Source of the DNA: Azotobacter beijerinckii
Lineage (GTDB): Bacteria > Pseudomonadota > Gammaproteobacteria > Pseudomonadales > Pseudomonadaceae
Length of the DNA stretch: 64,000 nucleotides
NCBI RefSeq assembly: GCF_900110885.1
Contig: NZ_FOFJ01000017.1
Location: forward strand, 24,571-88,570
Direction: 5' to 3'
Notes under the pieces: generated by a model
Told to the model about the DNA's origin: nothing
Seen by the model: only the letters and a program-made list of their open reading frames with translations
The model's database searches: none
In this document: positions 1 through 8,705 of the stretch, in pieces
Numbering within the stretch: position 1 is the first letter of the stretch
Layout of the letters: the number at the start of each line of letters is the position of its first letter
Translations under genes and position numbers: made by a program

Positions 1-1
1 C

Positions 2-370
2 TTCGGCTTGATGGTGCCCTCGGACTTTCACAACATCCAGCGCGGCGCGCGAACGGCGCTGATGCGCTGGGCCGAGGCGGGCCTGGACATCGTGATGGGC
101 GGGCACATCCACCTGCCCTATGTCCTGCCGCTGAGCGGCCAGTATCCCGAGCTGACACGGGAGATCTGGACGGTGCAGGCGGGCACCGCGCTGTCCTGCC
201 GGGTGCGCGGCGGCCTGCCGAACTCGTTCAATCGGCTGTACCTGAGCAGTGCGCAGGGCAAGCAGGCGAGGGTCGAACGCTGGGACTACCACGCCCCGAG
301 CGGCCGGTTCGCGCTCGGGGCGCATTTCGATCTGCACTGGCCCCCCGCCGGTCTCGCCCTCTCCGCCTGA
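2..370 (+). CDS. Metallophosphoesterase, C-terminal part (5' end outside the window)
   Basis: The reading frame is open from the first bases of the window and ends at TGA 368-370, so only the last ~122 residues are present. The segment IVMGGHIHLPYVLPL holds the GGHxH motif, the last metal-binding block of calcineurin-like phosphoesterases. It is followed by the usual C-terminal strands (TVQAGTALSCRVRGG). These enzymes hydrolyse phosphoesters with a two-metal centre. The substrate cannot be deduced from this fragment. Codon use and GC match the neighbourhood. Confidence 0.8.
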   Translation, partial: FGLMVPSDFHNIQRGARTALMRWAEAGLDIVMGGHIHLPYVLPLSGQYPELTREIWTVQAGTALSCRVRGGLPNSFNRLYLSSAQGKQARVERWDYHAPSGRFALGAHFDLHWPPAGLALSA

Positions 371-647
371 GCGCTCCGGCATGGCCAGGGCTCGATGCCC
401 GGCCTCCTACGGTGGTACTGACCCACCCGGAATCCATGGCGCAGCGCCGAGGGACGAGCGGCGAGATCCTCGGACATCTCCGGGGCTGCCGAAGGCCCCG
501 GCAAGAACGCCCGCCGATCGCCAACGCCCAGCAAGCGCTTCCATGGCCATTCGAAGATCTACTATCATGCTGAATCGTTTTATCACGTAGTTTTCACCGA
601 CGACCGCTCATGCGGGAAGTCTTGTCAAACGAAACTCCAAGCACTAA

Positions 648-660
648 GGTAACGCTATCT
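648..660. promoter_or_regulatory. Operator-like site 1 (degenerate)
   Basis: GGTAACGCTATCT matches 10 of 13 positions of the site at 788-800. The CG centre is typical of LacI-family operators. It is the weakest of the three sites. Confidence 0.3.
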
Positions 661-759
661 CAGCAACAAGCTCCGGGCCGGGACGCAGGTTCACCCCCTG
701 CCCGCACGGGGAGGAAAGCCTTAGTGGTGATTGAAAAACAACAAGATGACGGCAAAAGA

Positions 760-780
760 GTCTGCCTTGTATAGGCAGAC
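760..780. repeat. Short hairpin upstream of operator-like site 2
   Basis: GTCTGCC (760-766) and GGCAGAC (774-780) form a perfect 7-bp stem around TTGTATA. It sits 7 bases before operator-like site 2. It could be a regulatory site or a leader hairpin; no U-tract follows, so it is not a normal terminator. Confidence 0.3.
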
Positions 781-787
781 ACACAAA

Positions 788-800
788 GATAGCGCTGTCT
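788..800. promoter_or_regulatory. Operator-like site 2
   Basis: GATAGCGCTGTCT is a near-perfect palindrome around CG. It shares 12 of 13 bases with the site at 1052, and both are followed by AA. This is the form of LacI-family repressor sites in sugar regulons. No LacI-family gene lies in the window. Confidence 0.45.
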
Positions 801-1051
801 AAGTACCGAGGTGCCTTATGCTCCCATCACTCCCGACAATGCCGAACACAGGCGGCGCCCGACCCCGCCTCCCCCGGGCGCCCAGCCTGCATCACGACGC
901 CCCCCTCACAGCAGAGGCTCCGCACCGGCTTTCCCCAAGCGTGCAGTGCGGCGCAATACAGACTGCCAGTGACCGGGCGGCCCTCTCGCGGCCTTCCGGT
1001 CGGAGCAGGCGGGGCAGGGCTGCTTCGCTGCAGCACTTCGAGTACGCCAAG

Positions 1052-1064
1052 GACAGCGCTGTCT
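1052..1064. promoter_or_regulatory. Operator-like site 3, perfect palindrome
   Basis: GACAGCGCTGTC is a perfect 12-bp palindrome about 147 bases before the permease ATG. With the sites at 648 and 788 it suggests looping repression of the permease/glucokinase genes by a LacI-type regulator encoded elsewhere. The regulator assignment is inference. Confidence 0.5.
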
Positions 1065-1210
1065 AATCCGCGACGGCAAGCCGGCAAGCGGCTCCCCGTT
1101 TAGTCCGGGGACGCCAGGGCCCCAGAATCGAAACTTCCCCTGAACGGTACCCGCCCGTCCTCGGCGGAGTACTCCCTGAGCAACAACCACAAAAATAAAG
1201 GAAATGCAGG

Positions 1211-2500
1211 ATGGCGATGATAGACACCACCGTTGGCGGCACCGACACGAGCAGTCTGGCAACGGCAAAAGTACAACGACTGAGCCTGTTCGTTTTTGCC
1301 CTGTTCTTCATCTTTGGCAGCTTGACCAGTCTCAACGATATCCTGGTTCCCAAGCTGAAAAGCCTGTTCGACCTGAGCTACACCGAGGCGATGCTCGTAC
1401 AGTCGGCCTTCTTCTTTGCCTACTTCGTGGCCTCCATACCGGCCGGCCTGCTCATCGCGCGCATCGGCTACATGAAGGCCGCCGTCGTCGGGCTGCTGAC
1501 CATGGCCGCCGGCTGCCTGCTGTTCATACCGGCAACCAGTTCGGCGCTGTTCCCGACCTTCCTCGGTGCCCTGTTCATCCTGGCGGTAGGCGTCACCACC
1601 GTCCAGGTCGTGGCCAACCCCCTGCTCTCGCTCTTGGGGCCGAGCTCGACCGCGCACAGCCGCCTCACCCTGGCCCAGGGTTTCAACTCGCTGGGTACGA
1701 CCGTCGCCCCCTATATCGGTGCCATACTGATTCTCGGCGCCCTGAACGCGGTGGACACCTCGACCTTGTCGCCGTCCGAACTGGCGGCCTTCCTCACCGA
1801 GGAAGCCAGCGTCATCAGCACTACCTATGCCGGCATCGCCCTGATCATCTGCCTGGTCGCCCTGGTCGTCTGGCTGCAGAGAAACCAGCTGAAATCCTCG
1901 CCAAAAGCCGAGAGTCACAACTTTCTCTCCACCCTCGACCTGCTGAAACAGCCACGCTTCGCCTTGGGTGCCGCTTGCATTTTCCTCTATGTCGGCGCCG
2001 AAGTGTCGATCGGCAGCCTGATGACCGACTACCTGACGCTCCCCACCACCATGAACCTTGCCCCCGAACTGGCCGGCAAGCACGTGGCCTACTACTGGGG
2101 CGGCGCCATGGTCGGCCGCTTCATCGGCTCGGCGCTCCTGCGCCGGTTCTCGCCCGGCAAGCTGCTGGCCTTCGCCGCCACGGCGGTGATTGCCCTGATC
2201 GCCATTTCCGCCCTGTCGACAGGCGCTATCGCCGGCTGGTCGCTACTGGCGGTGGGACTGTTCAACTCGATCATGTTCCCGACGATCTTCACCCTGGCCT
2301 CCGAAGGACTCGGCGAGCGAGCCGCCGAAGGCTCGGGGCTGATCTGCTGCGCGATCGTCGGCGGAGCGATCGTCCCGCCGCTCACCGGGTTTGCCGCCGA
2401 CCTGTCGACCCTTGCCCTGGCACTGGCCGTCCCGGCCATCTGCTATGCCGGCATCGCGACCTATGGCTGGTATGCACGTCGCCCGAGAATCGTCGGCTGA
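1211..2500 (+). CDS. Sugar MFS permease, glucose/galactose (FucP/GluP) type
   Basis: A 429-residue integral membrane protein with about 12 hydrophobic segments. The opening SLTSLNDILVPKLKSLFDLS and the segment NPLLSLLGP...RLTLAQGFNSLGTTVAPY are hallmarks of the FucP/GluP branch of the major facilitator superfamily. These are proton-coupled importers of glucose, galactose or fucose. ATG 1211 follows GCAGG and an AAAGGAA stretch. Glucokinase follows 320 bases downstream on the same strand, which points to glucose uptake followed by phosphorylation without a PTS. Another FucP-family permease (52433-53755) has a different regulatory partner. Confidence 0.88.
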   Translation: MAMIDTTVGGTDTSSLATAKVQRLSLFVFALFFIFGSLTSLNDILVPKLKSLFDLSYTEAMLVQSAFFFAYFVASIPAGLLIARIGYMKAAVVGLLTMAAGCLLFIPATSSALFPTFLGALFILAVGVTTVQVVANPLLSLLGPSSTAHSRLTLAQGFNSLGTTVAPYIGAILILGALNAVDTSTLSPSELAAFLTEEASVISTTYAGIALIICLVALVVWLQRNQLKSSPKAESHNFLSTLDLLKQPRFALGAACIFLYVGAEVSIGSLMTDYLTLPTTMNLAPELAGKHVAYYWGGAMVGRFIGSALLRRFSPGKLLAFAATAVIALIAISALSTGAIAGWSLLAVGLFNSIMFPTIFTLASEGLGERAAEGSGLICCAIVGGAIVPPLTGFAADLSTLALALAVPAICYAGIATYGWYARRPRIVG

Positions 2501-2821
2501 ACACGACGGCGATCCGCCGGATCTCCCGGAGACCGGCGGATCGCCGGGTGGCGGAAAAGGGATCTCGGCGACGCCGGAAGACCCGGGACGCAACGAGGCT
2601 TTCTTCATCCTTTCAGGCGCAGCAGCCATGACGACCACACTCCCGATTACGGCCCGCCACTTCATGACCGGTCGACGCCAGGCCCTGGCTCATCTTCCTA
2701 CCCAATAACATCAAAGCAACAAGAGCACGAAACCCATGACTGTCGAAACCTACGTCCCTGCCCTCAGCTCGACTTTGACCCTCATGCACATGGCGTGCTC
2801 TACGTTGCCGGAGGAACTGCA
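2501..2821. other. Spacer between permease and glucokinase
   Basis: About 320 bases. I see no gene or clear terminator. The only distinct element is GGAGG at 2810-2814, the ribosome-binding site of glk. The two genes may share a transcript or glk may have its own promoter. Confidence 0.3.
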
Positions 2822-3793
2822 ATGAAACTGGCACTGGTCGGTGACATCGGGGGCACCAATGCGCGCTTCGCCCTGTGGAACAACGGACGGATAGAGTCGG
2901 TACGCACGCTGGCCGCCGCAGAATTCGCCAGCCCGGAACGGGCCATCGAGGATTACCTGGCCTCCCTCGGGCTGGCGTCGGACAGCCTCTCCAGCCTGTG
3001 CCTGGGCTGCGCCGGGCCGGTGTCCGGCGAGGACTTCCGCTTCACCAACAACCACTGGACCCTGAACCGCACGGCGTTCCGCACTGCGCTGCAGCTGGAC
3101 AACCTGCTGCTGATCAACGACTTCACCGCCATGGCGCTGGGGATGACGCGCCTGAGCGAAGACCAGCGCATCCAGATCTGCCCCGGCACAGCGGAGCCCG
3201 ACCGACCCGCGCTGGTGATCGGCCCGGGCACCGGCCTGGGCGTCAGCACCCTGCTGCCCCAGGGCAACGACCGCTGGGGCGTGGTGCCGGGCGAAGGCGG
3301 CCATGTCGACCTGCCGATCGGCAGCCTGCGCGAGGCCGCCTTGTGGCAGCAGCTGTTCGTCGAACTCGGCCATGTGCGCGCCGAAGACATCCTCAGCGGC
3401 AGCGGCCTGGTACGCCTCTACCGTTCAATCTGCAGCCTGGACAACCACGTGCCGCACCTGACCTCGCCCGCCGAGATCAGCAGCGCCGCCCTGGCCGGCG
3501 ATCCGGTCGCCGAGGAAGTGCTGAGCCTGTTCTGCGTCTGGCTCGGCCGCGTCGCCGGCAACGGCGTGCTGACCCTGGGCGCGCGCGGCGGGGTGTACAT
3601 CGTCGGCGGGGTGATTCCGCGCTTTTCGGCCTTCTTCCAGTCCAGCGGCTTCGCCAAAAGCCTGCGCAGCAAGGGCTGCATGAGCCACTATCTCGAAGGC
3701 GTGCCGGTCTGGCTGGTGACGGCCGAATACCCCGGCCTGGAAGGCGCCGGCGTCGCCCTGCAGCAGATGCTGGAACCGGCCGACGCCGCCTGA
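2822..3793 (+). CDS. glk: Glucokinase
   Basis: A 323-residue cytoplasmic enzyme that phosphorylates glucose with ATP to glucose-6-phosphate. The N-terminal phosphate-1 motif LVGDIGGTNARFALW is diagnostic of the bacterial glucokinase (Glk) family. LLINDFTAMALG supplies the catalytic aspartate region. VIGPGTGLGVS and the glycine-rich GGVYIVGGVIPRF are the other ATPase-fold blocks. I chose ATG 2822 because GGAGG lies 8 bases upstream and the family begins at MKLALVGDIGG; an upstream ATG at 2795 in the same frame has no such support. It pairs functionally with the upstream sugar permease. Confidence 0.93.
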   Translation: MKLALVGDIGGTNARFALWNNGRIESVRTLAAAEFASPERAIEDYLASLGLASDSLSSLCLGCAGPVSGEDFRFTNNHWTLNRTAFRTALQLDNLLLINDFTAMALGMTRLSEDQRIQICPGTAEPDRPALVIGPGTGLGVSTLLPQGNDRWGVVPGEGGHVDLPIGSLREAALWQQLFVELGHVRAEDILSGSGLVRLYRSICSLDNHVPHLTSPAEISSAALAGDPVAEEVLSLFCVWLGRVAGNGVLTLGARGGVYIVGGVIPRFSAFFQSSGFAKSLRSKGCMSHYLEGVPVWLVTAEYPGLEGAGVALQQMLEPADAA

Positions 3794-3806
3794 GAATGGT
3801 TCGCCC

Positions 3807-3856
3807 GCCGGATGCGCCGACGACGGGGAGCAGGCGCCCCCACCGGCGCATCCGGC
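3807..3856. terminator. Large hairpin between convergent genes
   Basis: GCCGGATGCGCCG (3807-3819) and CGGCGCATCCGGC (3844-3856) are perfect 13-bp complements around a 24-base loop. The hairpin lies between convergent glk and the minus-strand gene at 3873. There is no U-tract, so it may protect 3' ends or act as a weak bidirectional terminator. Confidence 0.45.
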
Positions 3857-3872
3857 AACGGCCGCCCCGCCG

Positions 3873-4454
3873 CTAGCGCTTCACCAGCCGCAGTTTCGGC
3901 GGCTGCTGCGCCGCCGGCGCGCGGGACTCGGCGGCATTCGCCCGGATGACCTCCATCATCGCGTAGTGACAAGCATTGAACAGCGGCCCGTCCCTCCAGC
4001 CGTCGCCCCGCTGCTCGGCGCTGTCCTCCAGCCCCTCGACGAAAATCACCTCCAGAAATCCGCAGCGCTCCGCCCGGTGCGCCTCATGGCGGTGGCGCGG
4101 GTTCACGTTCAACAGGTCGCACAGCCCGTCGAAGCCCAGGGACTCGGCCATTCCCTCGCGGTCCTGGACCAGGATGCGTCCAAGGCTCGCCAGTGCCTGG
4201 CACAGGTCCTCCACGGCGTCGCTCCGGTGGCTGACGGCCTGTCGCTCCAGATCGGCCACGGCCAGCCGGGTGAACGGCAGGAAGGGCCGCAGCTTGCCGG
4301 CCTGGCGGCGCAGGGCGCGACGCTCGGCGCGGATGGCGTCCAGCTCCTGGGTGAACGCCCGGCACAGCCGGCGGATCGCGATCAGCCGGGTACGCGCACT
4401 GGCAGTTGGTTGGGCGGAGAGGTCGGCAAGAATATGCAGGTGTTCGGCTTTCAT
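3873..4454 (-). CDS. Hypothetical protein, 193 aa
   Basis: I do not recognise a family. The protein is largely helical, rich in Arg and Ala, with a basic middle (AERRALRRQAGKL) and a conserved-looking CHYAMMEVIRANA near the C-terminus. It has no signal peptide or membrane segment. The start at 4454 is supported by GGATGGAG about 10 bases upstream. Codon use resembles real genes of the window. Similar gene-end proteins in pseudomonads are often plasmid- or stress-linked, but nothing here shows a function. Confidence 0.6.
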   Translation of the reverse strand: MKAEHLHILADLSAQPTASARTRLIAIRRLCRAFTQELDAIRAERRALRRQAGKLRPFLPFTRLAVADLERQAVSHRSDAVEDLCQALASLGRILVQDREGMAESLGFDGLCDLLNVNPRHRHEAHRAERCGFLEVIFVEGLEDSAEQRGDGWRDGPLFNACHYAMMEVIRANAAESRAPAAQQPPKLRLVKR

Positions 4455-4493
4455 GGAATCGACTCCATCCAGAATGCATGGCCGTATGCGACA

Positions 4494-4528
4494 CCCGCCA
4501 GGCGAGCGCTGGCCGCCTGGCGGGTTTT
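4494..4528 (+). terminator. Strong intrinsic terminator without an obvious gene
   Basis: CCCGCCAGGCG (4494-4504) and CGCCTGGCGGG (4514-4524) form a perfect 11-bp stem with a 9-base loop, followed by TTTT. The orientation is plus. The plus strand upstream is antisense to the 5' end of the gene at 3873-4454, so the RNA it ends is unknown. Confidence 0.7.
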
Positions 4529-5199
4529 CGGGAATCCCTTCGGCTCCGGCTGCCCGCCTCGCGTGCGGACCATCGGGTAGCGGAAGGCCACCTCAGTTTC
4601 AGTCTTGTACCCAAGTCCGATTTCGGCCAGTGCGCCGCGTGCGATCCATCGCCTCCACCCTCCCTGCCAAGGTGGCGGGCAGGCGGAAATCCGCCTTCCA
4701 ATGCGGGATTTTCTCCCGGCGAATGGCGACATTTCGCCACATGACGACCTAAAAATGACGATTGCTTGCCCTAGAGCATGGATTTTTGAATTTTTCGTGA
4801 AGATGGCATGCATCCTGCTCGGTTAGTCATGCGATGCAGGGCCGCCCTGCATCCACGGACGAAAGCCTTCCGGATGCGAAGGCTCGCGCATCGACGGGTT
4901 CGCGCCTGACAAGGGGTGTGCGACGCGAGCCCCGGAGCGGCACGCCATGACTGCCCTTTCGCGAACGACCGCAGCCGCTCTCCGGCTGCCCGGCAGCCCA
5001 CCCGCGGGACGATACCCCGGCATCGCGACGGGGACCGGCGACGCCGCGACCGCCCGAACAAGAACAACAGTTGATCCGGATGCGACAGCTCCACCGAAAG
5101 CAGCGGCAGGCGCTCGCCCGACCTGCCGGCGACAGGACGCATTAAGGCGGCGTTCCGCCTCGCCCCTGCCACACCTCACAACATCGAAAGGTCCGTCTT
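4529..5199. other. Intergenic region upstream of mqo
   Basis: About 670 bases with several short self-complementary stretches, for example GGCGGAAATCCGCC near 4681-4694. I see no protein-coding gene here. It presumably holds the mqo promoter, which I could not pin down. Confidence 0.35.
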
Positions 5200-6819
5200 A
5201 TGAAAAAACTGTTATTGACGCTTCTGTGCTTCGGCGTGGTCGGCTGCTCCAAACAGGACGACGCGGAAAAAACCGTGGATGTCCTGCTGATCGGCGGCGG
5301 CATCATGAGTGCCAGCCTCGGCACCTACCTCCAGGAGCTGGAGCCCGACTGGACGATCGACATCTACGAACGCCTCGACCAGGTCGCCGAAGAAAGCTCC
5401 AACCCCTGGAACAACGCCGGTACCGGCCATTCGGCGTTCTGCGAGCTGAACTACACCCCCGAGAAGCCCGACGGCCACGTCGACATCAGCAAGGCGGTGG
5501 CGGTCACCGAATCCTTCGAAATTTCCCGGCAATTCTGGGCCCACCAGGTTCAGCGGGGCGTGCTGAGCAACCCGCAATCCTTCATCAACGACGTGCCGCA
5601 CATCAGCTTCGTCTGGGGCGACGAGAACGTCGCCTTCCTGAAGAAACGCCATGAAGCGATGCAGCACAGCTCGCTGTACCGCGGCATGGAGTACACCGAA
5701 GACCAGGCGACCATCGAGCAATGGGCGCCGCTGGTGATGGAGGGCCGCCCGGCCGACCAGAAGGTCGCTGCGACCCGCATGCCGATCGGCACCGACGTCA
5801 ACTTCGGCGAGATCACCCGCCAGCTGATGGGCGCGCTGACCAAGCACGACAACGTCACGCTGAACCTCAAGCACGATGTGCGCGACTTCAAGCGCAACGA
5901 CGACGGCACCTGGAGCGTGACGGTCGCCGACCTCGCCAAGGGCGGCGAGGAAAAGACCATCAAGGCCAGGTTCGTGTTCATCGGCGCCGGCGGCGGCGCG
6001 CTGCCGCTGCTGCAGAAGACCGGCATCCCCGAGGCCGACGGCTACGCCGGCTTCCCGGTGGGCGGCCAGTTCCTCTACACCAGCAACCCGGAAGTCGTCG
6101 AGCGTCACCTGGCCAAGGTCTACGGCAAGGCCTCCGTCGGCGCCCCGCCGATGTCCGTGCCGCACCTCGATACCCGCCTGATCGACGGCAAGCGGGCGAT
6201 CCTCTTCGGGCCCTTCGCCACCTTCTCCACCAAGTTCCTGAAGAACGGCTCGCTGCTGGACATGCCGCGCTCGCTGAGCACGGACAACTTCATGCCGATC
6301 ATGCACGCCGGCTTCGACAACCTGCCGCTCAGCACCTACCTGATCGGCCAGCTGATGCTCAGCCAGGAAGAGCGCATCGAGGAACTGCGCGAATACTTCC
6401 CGCAAGCTAAGGCCGAGGACTGGAAACTGCTCACCGCCGGCCAGCGCGTCCAGGTCATCAAGAAGGATGCCGAACACGGTGGCGTCCTGCAGTTCGGCAC
6501 CGAGGTGGTGGCCGCCGCGGACGGCAGCATCGCCGCCCTGCTGGGCGCCTCGCCGGGCGCCTCCACCGCCGCGCCGATCATGCTCACCGTGCTGGAGAAG
6601 ACCTTCAAGGACAAGGTCAAGACGTCCGAGTGGCAGGCCAAGCTGAAGGAAATCATTCCCTCCTACGGCCAGAAGCTCAACAACAACCTCGAGCTGACCA
6701 ACAGCATCCGCGCCATGACCAGCGAGCGCCTGCAACTGAACTTCATGCAGGTCGAGCCGGAAGCCGCCGAGGCCCAGGCCGAAGCCGCCGCCGCACAGCC
6801 CGTCCAGGCGGCCCTGTAA
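5200..6819 (+). CDS. mqo: Malate:quinone oxidoreductase
   Basis: A 539-residue FAD enzyme that oxidises malate to oxaloacetate and passes electrons to the quinone pool, replacing or supplementing malate dehydrogenase in the TCA cycle. After the leader comes the dinucleotide-binding motif [53 protein letters not shown] and [15 protein letters not shown] are family signatures seen along the full length. The first ~16 residues ([16 protein letters not shown]) look like a lipoprotein signal with Cys16, suggesting membrane anchoring; this is inference. The tail is Ala/Glu-rich. A strong terminator follows directly. Confidence 0.95.
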   Translation: MKKLLLTLLCFGVVGCSKQDDAEKTVDVLLIGGGIMSASLGTYLQELEPDWTIDIYERLDQVAEESSNPWNNAGTGHSAFCELNYTPEKPDGHVDISKAVAVTESFEISRQFWAHQVQRGVLSNPQSFINDVPHISFVWGDENVAFLKKRHEAMQHSSLYRGMEYTEDQATIEQWAPLVMEGRPADQKVAATRMPIGTDVNFGEITRQLMGALTKHDNVTLNLKHDVRDFKRNDDGTWSVTVADLAKGGEEKTIKARFVFIGAGGGALPLLQKTGIPEADGYAGFPVGGQFLYTSNPEVVERHLAKVYGKASVGAPPMSVPHLDTRLIDGKRAILFGPFATFSTKFLKNGSLLDMPRSLSTDNFMPIMHAGFDNLPLSTYLIGQLMLSQEERIEELREYFPQAKAEDWKLLTAGQRVQVIKKDAEHGGVLQFGTEVVAAADGSIAALLGASPGASTAAPIMLTVLEKTFKDKVKTSEWQAKLKEIIPSYGQKLNNNLELTNSIRAMTSERLQLNFMQVEPEAAEAQAEAAAAQPVQAAL

Positions 6820-6835
6820 GCCGTCCCGCCCCGCT

Positions 6836-6865
6836 ATCCCCCTCGCCCTGAGGGGGATGTTTTTT
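6836..6865 (+). terminator. Intrinsic terminator of mqo
   Basis: ATCCCCCTC (6836-6844) pairs with GAGGGGGAT (6850-6858) around GCCCT, and a TTTTTT run follows one base later. It lies 17 bases after the mqo stop. Confidence 0.88.
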
Positions 6866-6941
6866 CGGCCTCCCGAAACAGTGATTGTCCTCAGGCCAAA
6901 GGCCCGCAGGAAGCCGTTGCCCCATCCAGAAGGAACTCCCG

Positions 6942-7715
6942 ATGCGCCCCCTCCATACCCTCCTGACGTTGCTGTTGGCCTTCCTCGCGGCAGGCCTGCA
7001 GCCAGCACTTGCCGCGCCCGCGCAAGAGCAGACCAGCCCGAAACCCAAGGTCATCTTCTTCGACGTCAACGAAACCCTGCTGGACCTGGAGTCCATGCGC
7101 CAGTCGGTCGGCGCCGCCCTGGGCGGCCGGCAGGACCTGCTGCCGCTGTGGTTCTCGACCATGCTGCACCACTCGCTGGTCGAAAGCGCCACCGAGCAGT
7201 ACCACGACTTCGGCACGGTCGGCACCGCCGCGCTGATGATGGTGGCGAAGAACAACGGCATCGCACTGACCGAGCAGCAGGCCCGCAGCGCGATCGTCAC
7301 CCCCCTGCTCAGGCTGCCGGCCCACCCCGAGGTGCGCGAAGGCCTGCAGACGCTGGAGAACCAGGGCTACACCCTGGTCACTCTGACCAACTCGACCCGC
7401 CGCGGGGTGCAGACCCAACTCGAGAACGCCGGACTGGCGGACCTGTTCACCGACAACCTGAGCATCGAGGAGATCAAGCTCTACAAGCCGCACCTGCGCA
7501 CCTATCGCTGGGCCGCCGAACGGATGGGCGTCAAGCTGGAAGAAACGCTGCTGGTCGCAGCCCACGGCTGGGACGTCGCCGGCGCCAAGGCCGCCGGCAT
7601 GCCGGCGATCTTCGTCGCCCGTCCCGGCCAGAGCCTCTATCCGCTGGCTGCCGAGCCCGACCGCACGGTCAAGGACATCCGCGAGCTGGCCGAGGTGCTC
7701 GGCAAGCGTCCCTGA
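6942..7715 (+). CDS. Exported haloacid dehalogenase-like (type II) hydrolase
   Basis: A 257-residue HAD-superfamily protein. The nucleophile motif is IFFDVNETLLDL (Asp41), followed by LTNSTRRG (motif II), the Lys of LYKPHLRTY, and LLVAAHGWDVAGAKAAG, which is typical of type II (S)-2-haloacid dehalogenases. These cleave carbon-halogen bonds of short haloacids, though many relatives are uncharacterised phosphatases. The start at 6942 has AGAAGGAA 6 bases upstream. It gives a clean signal peptide ending near ALAAPA (residues 1-25). An exported location is unusual for this normally cytoplasmic family. Confidence 0.85.
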   Translation: MRPLHTLLTLLLAFLAAGLQPALAAPAQEQTSPKPKVIFFDVNETLLDLESMRQSVGAALGGRQDLLPLWFSTMLHHSLVESATEQYHDFGTVGTAALMMVAKNNGIALTEQQARSAIVTPLLRLPAHPEVREGLQTLENQGYTLVTLTNSTRRGVQTQLENAGLADLFTDNLSIEEIKLYKPHLRTYRWAAERMGVKLEETLLVAAHGWDVAGAKAAGMPAIFVARPGQSLYPLAAEPDRTVKDIRELAEVLGKRP

Positions 7716-7740
7716 ACGGATCGGGGCGGGCGAGAAGCCC

Positions 7741-8496
7741 TCAGACCACCCCAGCCTCCTCCAGCGTCACCACGCAGCCCGGATCGAAAGCGACCTGTTC
7801 GCCCGCATAGCCGCGCGGATTGGAGATCACCCGGGTGCCGGCGAGCCGGTAGTCGACCGCGTAATGGGTATGGCCGTGAATCCACAGATCGAGGCCCTCG
7901 CCCATCAGCTCGTCCCAGGCGTTGACGAAGGCCGCGTCGAGAGGCGTGCCGGCGTAGGGATGGCCGGCGATCGAACGCAGCGACGGCGCATGGTGGCTGA
8001 TCACTACCGTCTGTCCCTCGAAAGGACACGCCAGGCGTTCGCGCAGCCAGCCCCGGGCGCTCCCGGCCAGGGCGGCGAAATCCTCGGGCAAGGGCGCACG
8101 CCCCTCCGCTCCCCAGCGGATCTGCCGGAAGTCCGAAACCCGCCGCTGCGCCACCTGCCGCGCCTGCTCGTCCTCGCCGGTCGCCCGATAGTCCGTCCAG
8201 GCGGTGACGCCGAGAAAGCGTACCCCGCCCAGCACCGCCTCATCGAAATCCAGCACCTGTACCTGCTCGTCCGCCGCCTCGCGCAGCTGCCGCAGGGTCG
8301 CCTGCAGGTTTCCGCCGTAATACTCGTGATTGCCCGGCACATAGAGCACCGGACAATCGAACGCTCGCCGCGCCCACTCGACGCCACGAACCCCGACATC
8401 GATATCGCCGGCCAGCACCACCACGTCCGCCGCCACCGGTACCGGCGTGAAGGGGGAAAGCTCGTTGTGCAGGTCGGACAGGATGTGGATGCGCAT
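7741..8496 (-). CDS. Metallophosphoesterase
   Basis: A 251-residue calcineurin-like phosphoesterase with all metal-binding blocks in order: ILSDLHNE, VLAGDIDVG, VPGNHEYY, ISHHAPS and HGHTHYAVD. It has no signal peptide, so it is probably cytoplasmic. The ATG at 8496 follows AAGGAG. The substrate cannot be read from the sequence; relatives act on nucleotides or phosphoproteins. It converges with the HAD gene, with 25 bases between the stops. Confidence 0.9.
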   Translation of the reverse strand: MRIHILSDLHNELSPFTPVPVAADVVVLAGDIDVGVRGVEWARRAFDCPVLYVPGNHEYYGGNLQATLRQLREAADEQVQVLDFDEAVLGGVRFLGVTAWTDYRATGEDEQARQVAQRRVSDFRQIRWGAEGRAPLPEDFAALAGSARGWLRERLACPFEGQTVVISHHAPSLRSIAGHPYAGTPLDAAFVNAWDELMGEGLDLWIHGHTHYAVDYRLAGTRVISNPRGYAGEQVAFDPGCVVTLEEAGVV

Positions 8497-8705
8497 GGGA
8501 CTACTCCTTGAAGTCTTCTGGGACTATAGCCGGACGGTGTTGCGGGGAGACGAACGGGCGCAGCGGACTCGCCTCTCCCGAGGCCGAAGGAGTGCAGCTG
8601 GCGTCCTTCTGCAAAACGGCTTTTCCATTTTATTCACACGCAATTTACGAATCTCTGACCCGTATTGCGTTAACTCTGCTCACCAACTGAAAAGAGCTAG
8701 AGTTC

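Larger units (their letters stand above)
371..1210. other. Long intergenic region with operator-like palindromes
   Basis: About 840 bases without a convincing gene; the open frames here are short and have no recognisable protein signature. The region holds three related palindromic sites (648-660, 788-800 and 1052-1064) and a short hairpin at 760-780. It lies directly upstream of the sugar permease and probably serves as its control region. Confidence 0.5.
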
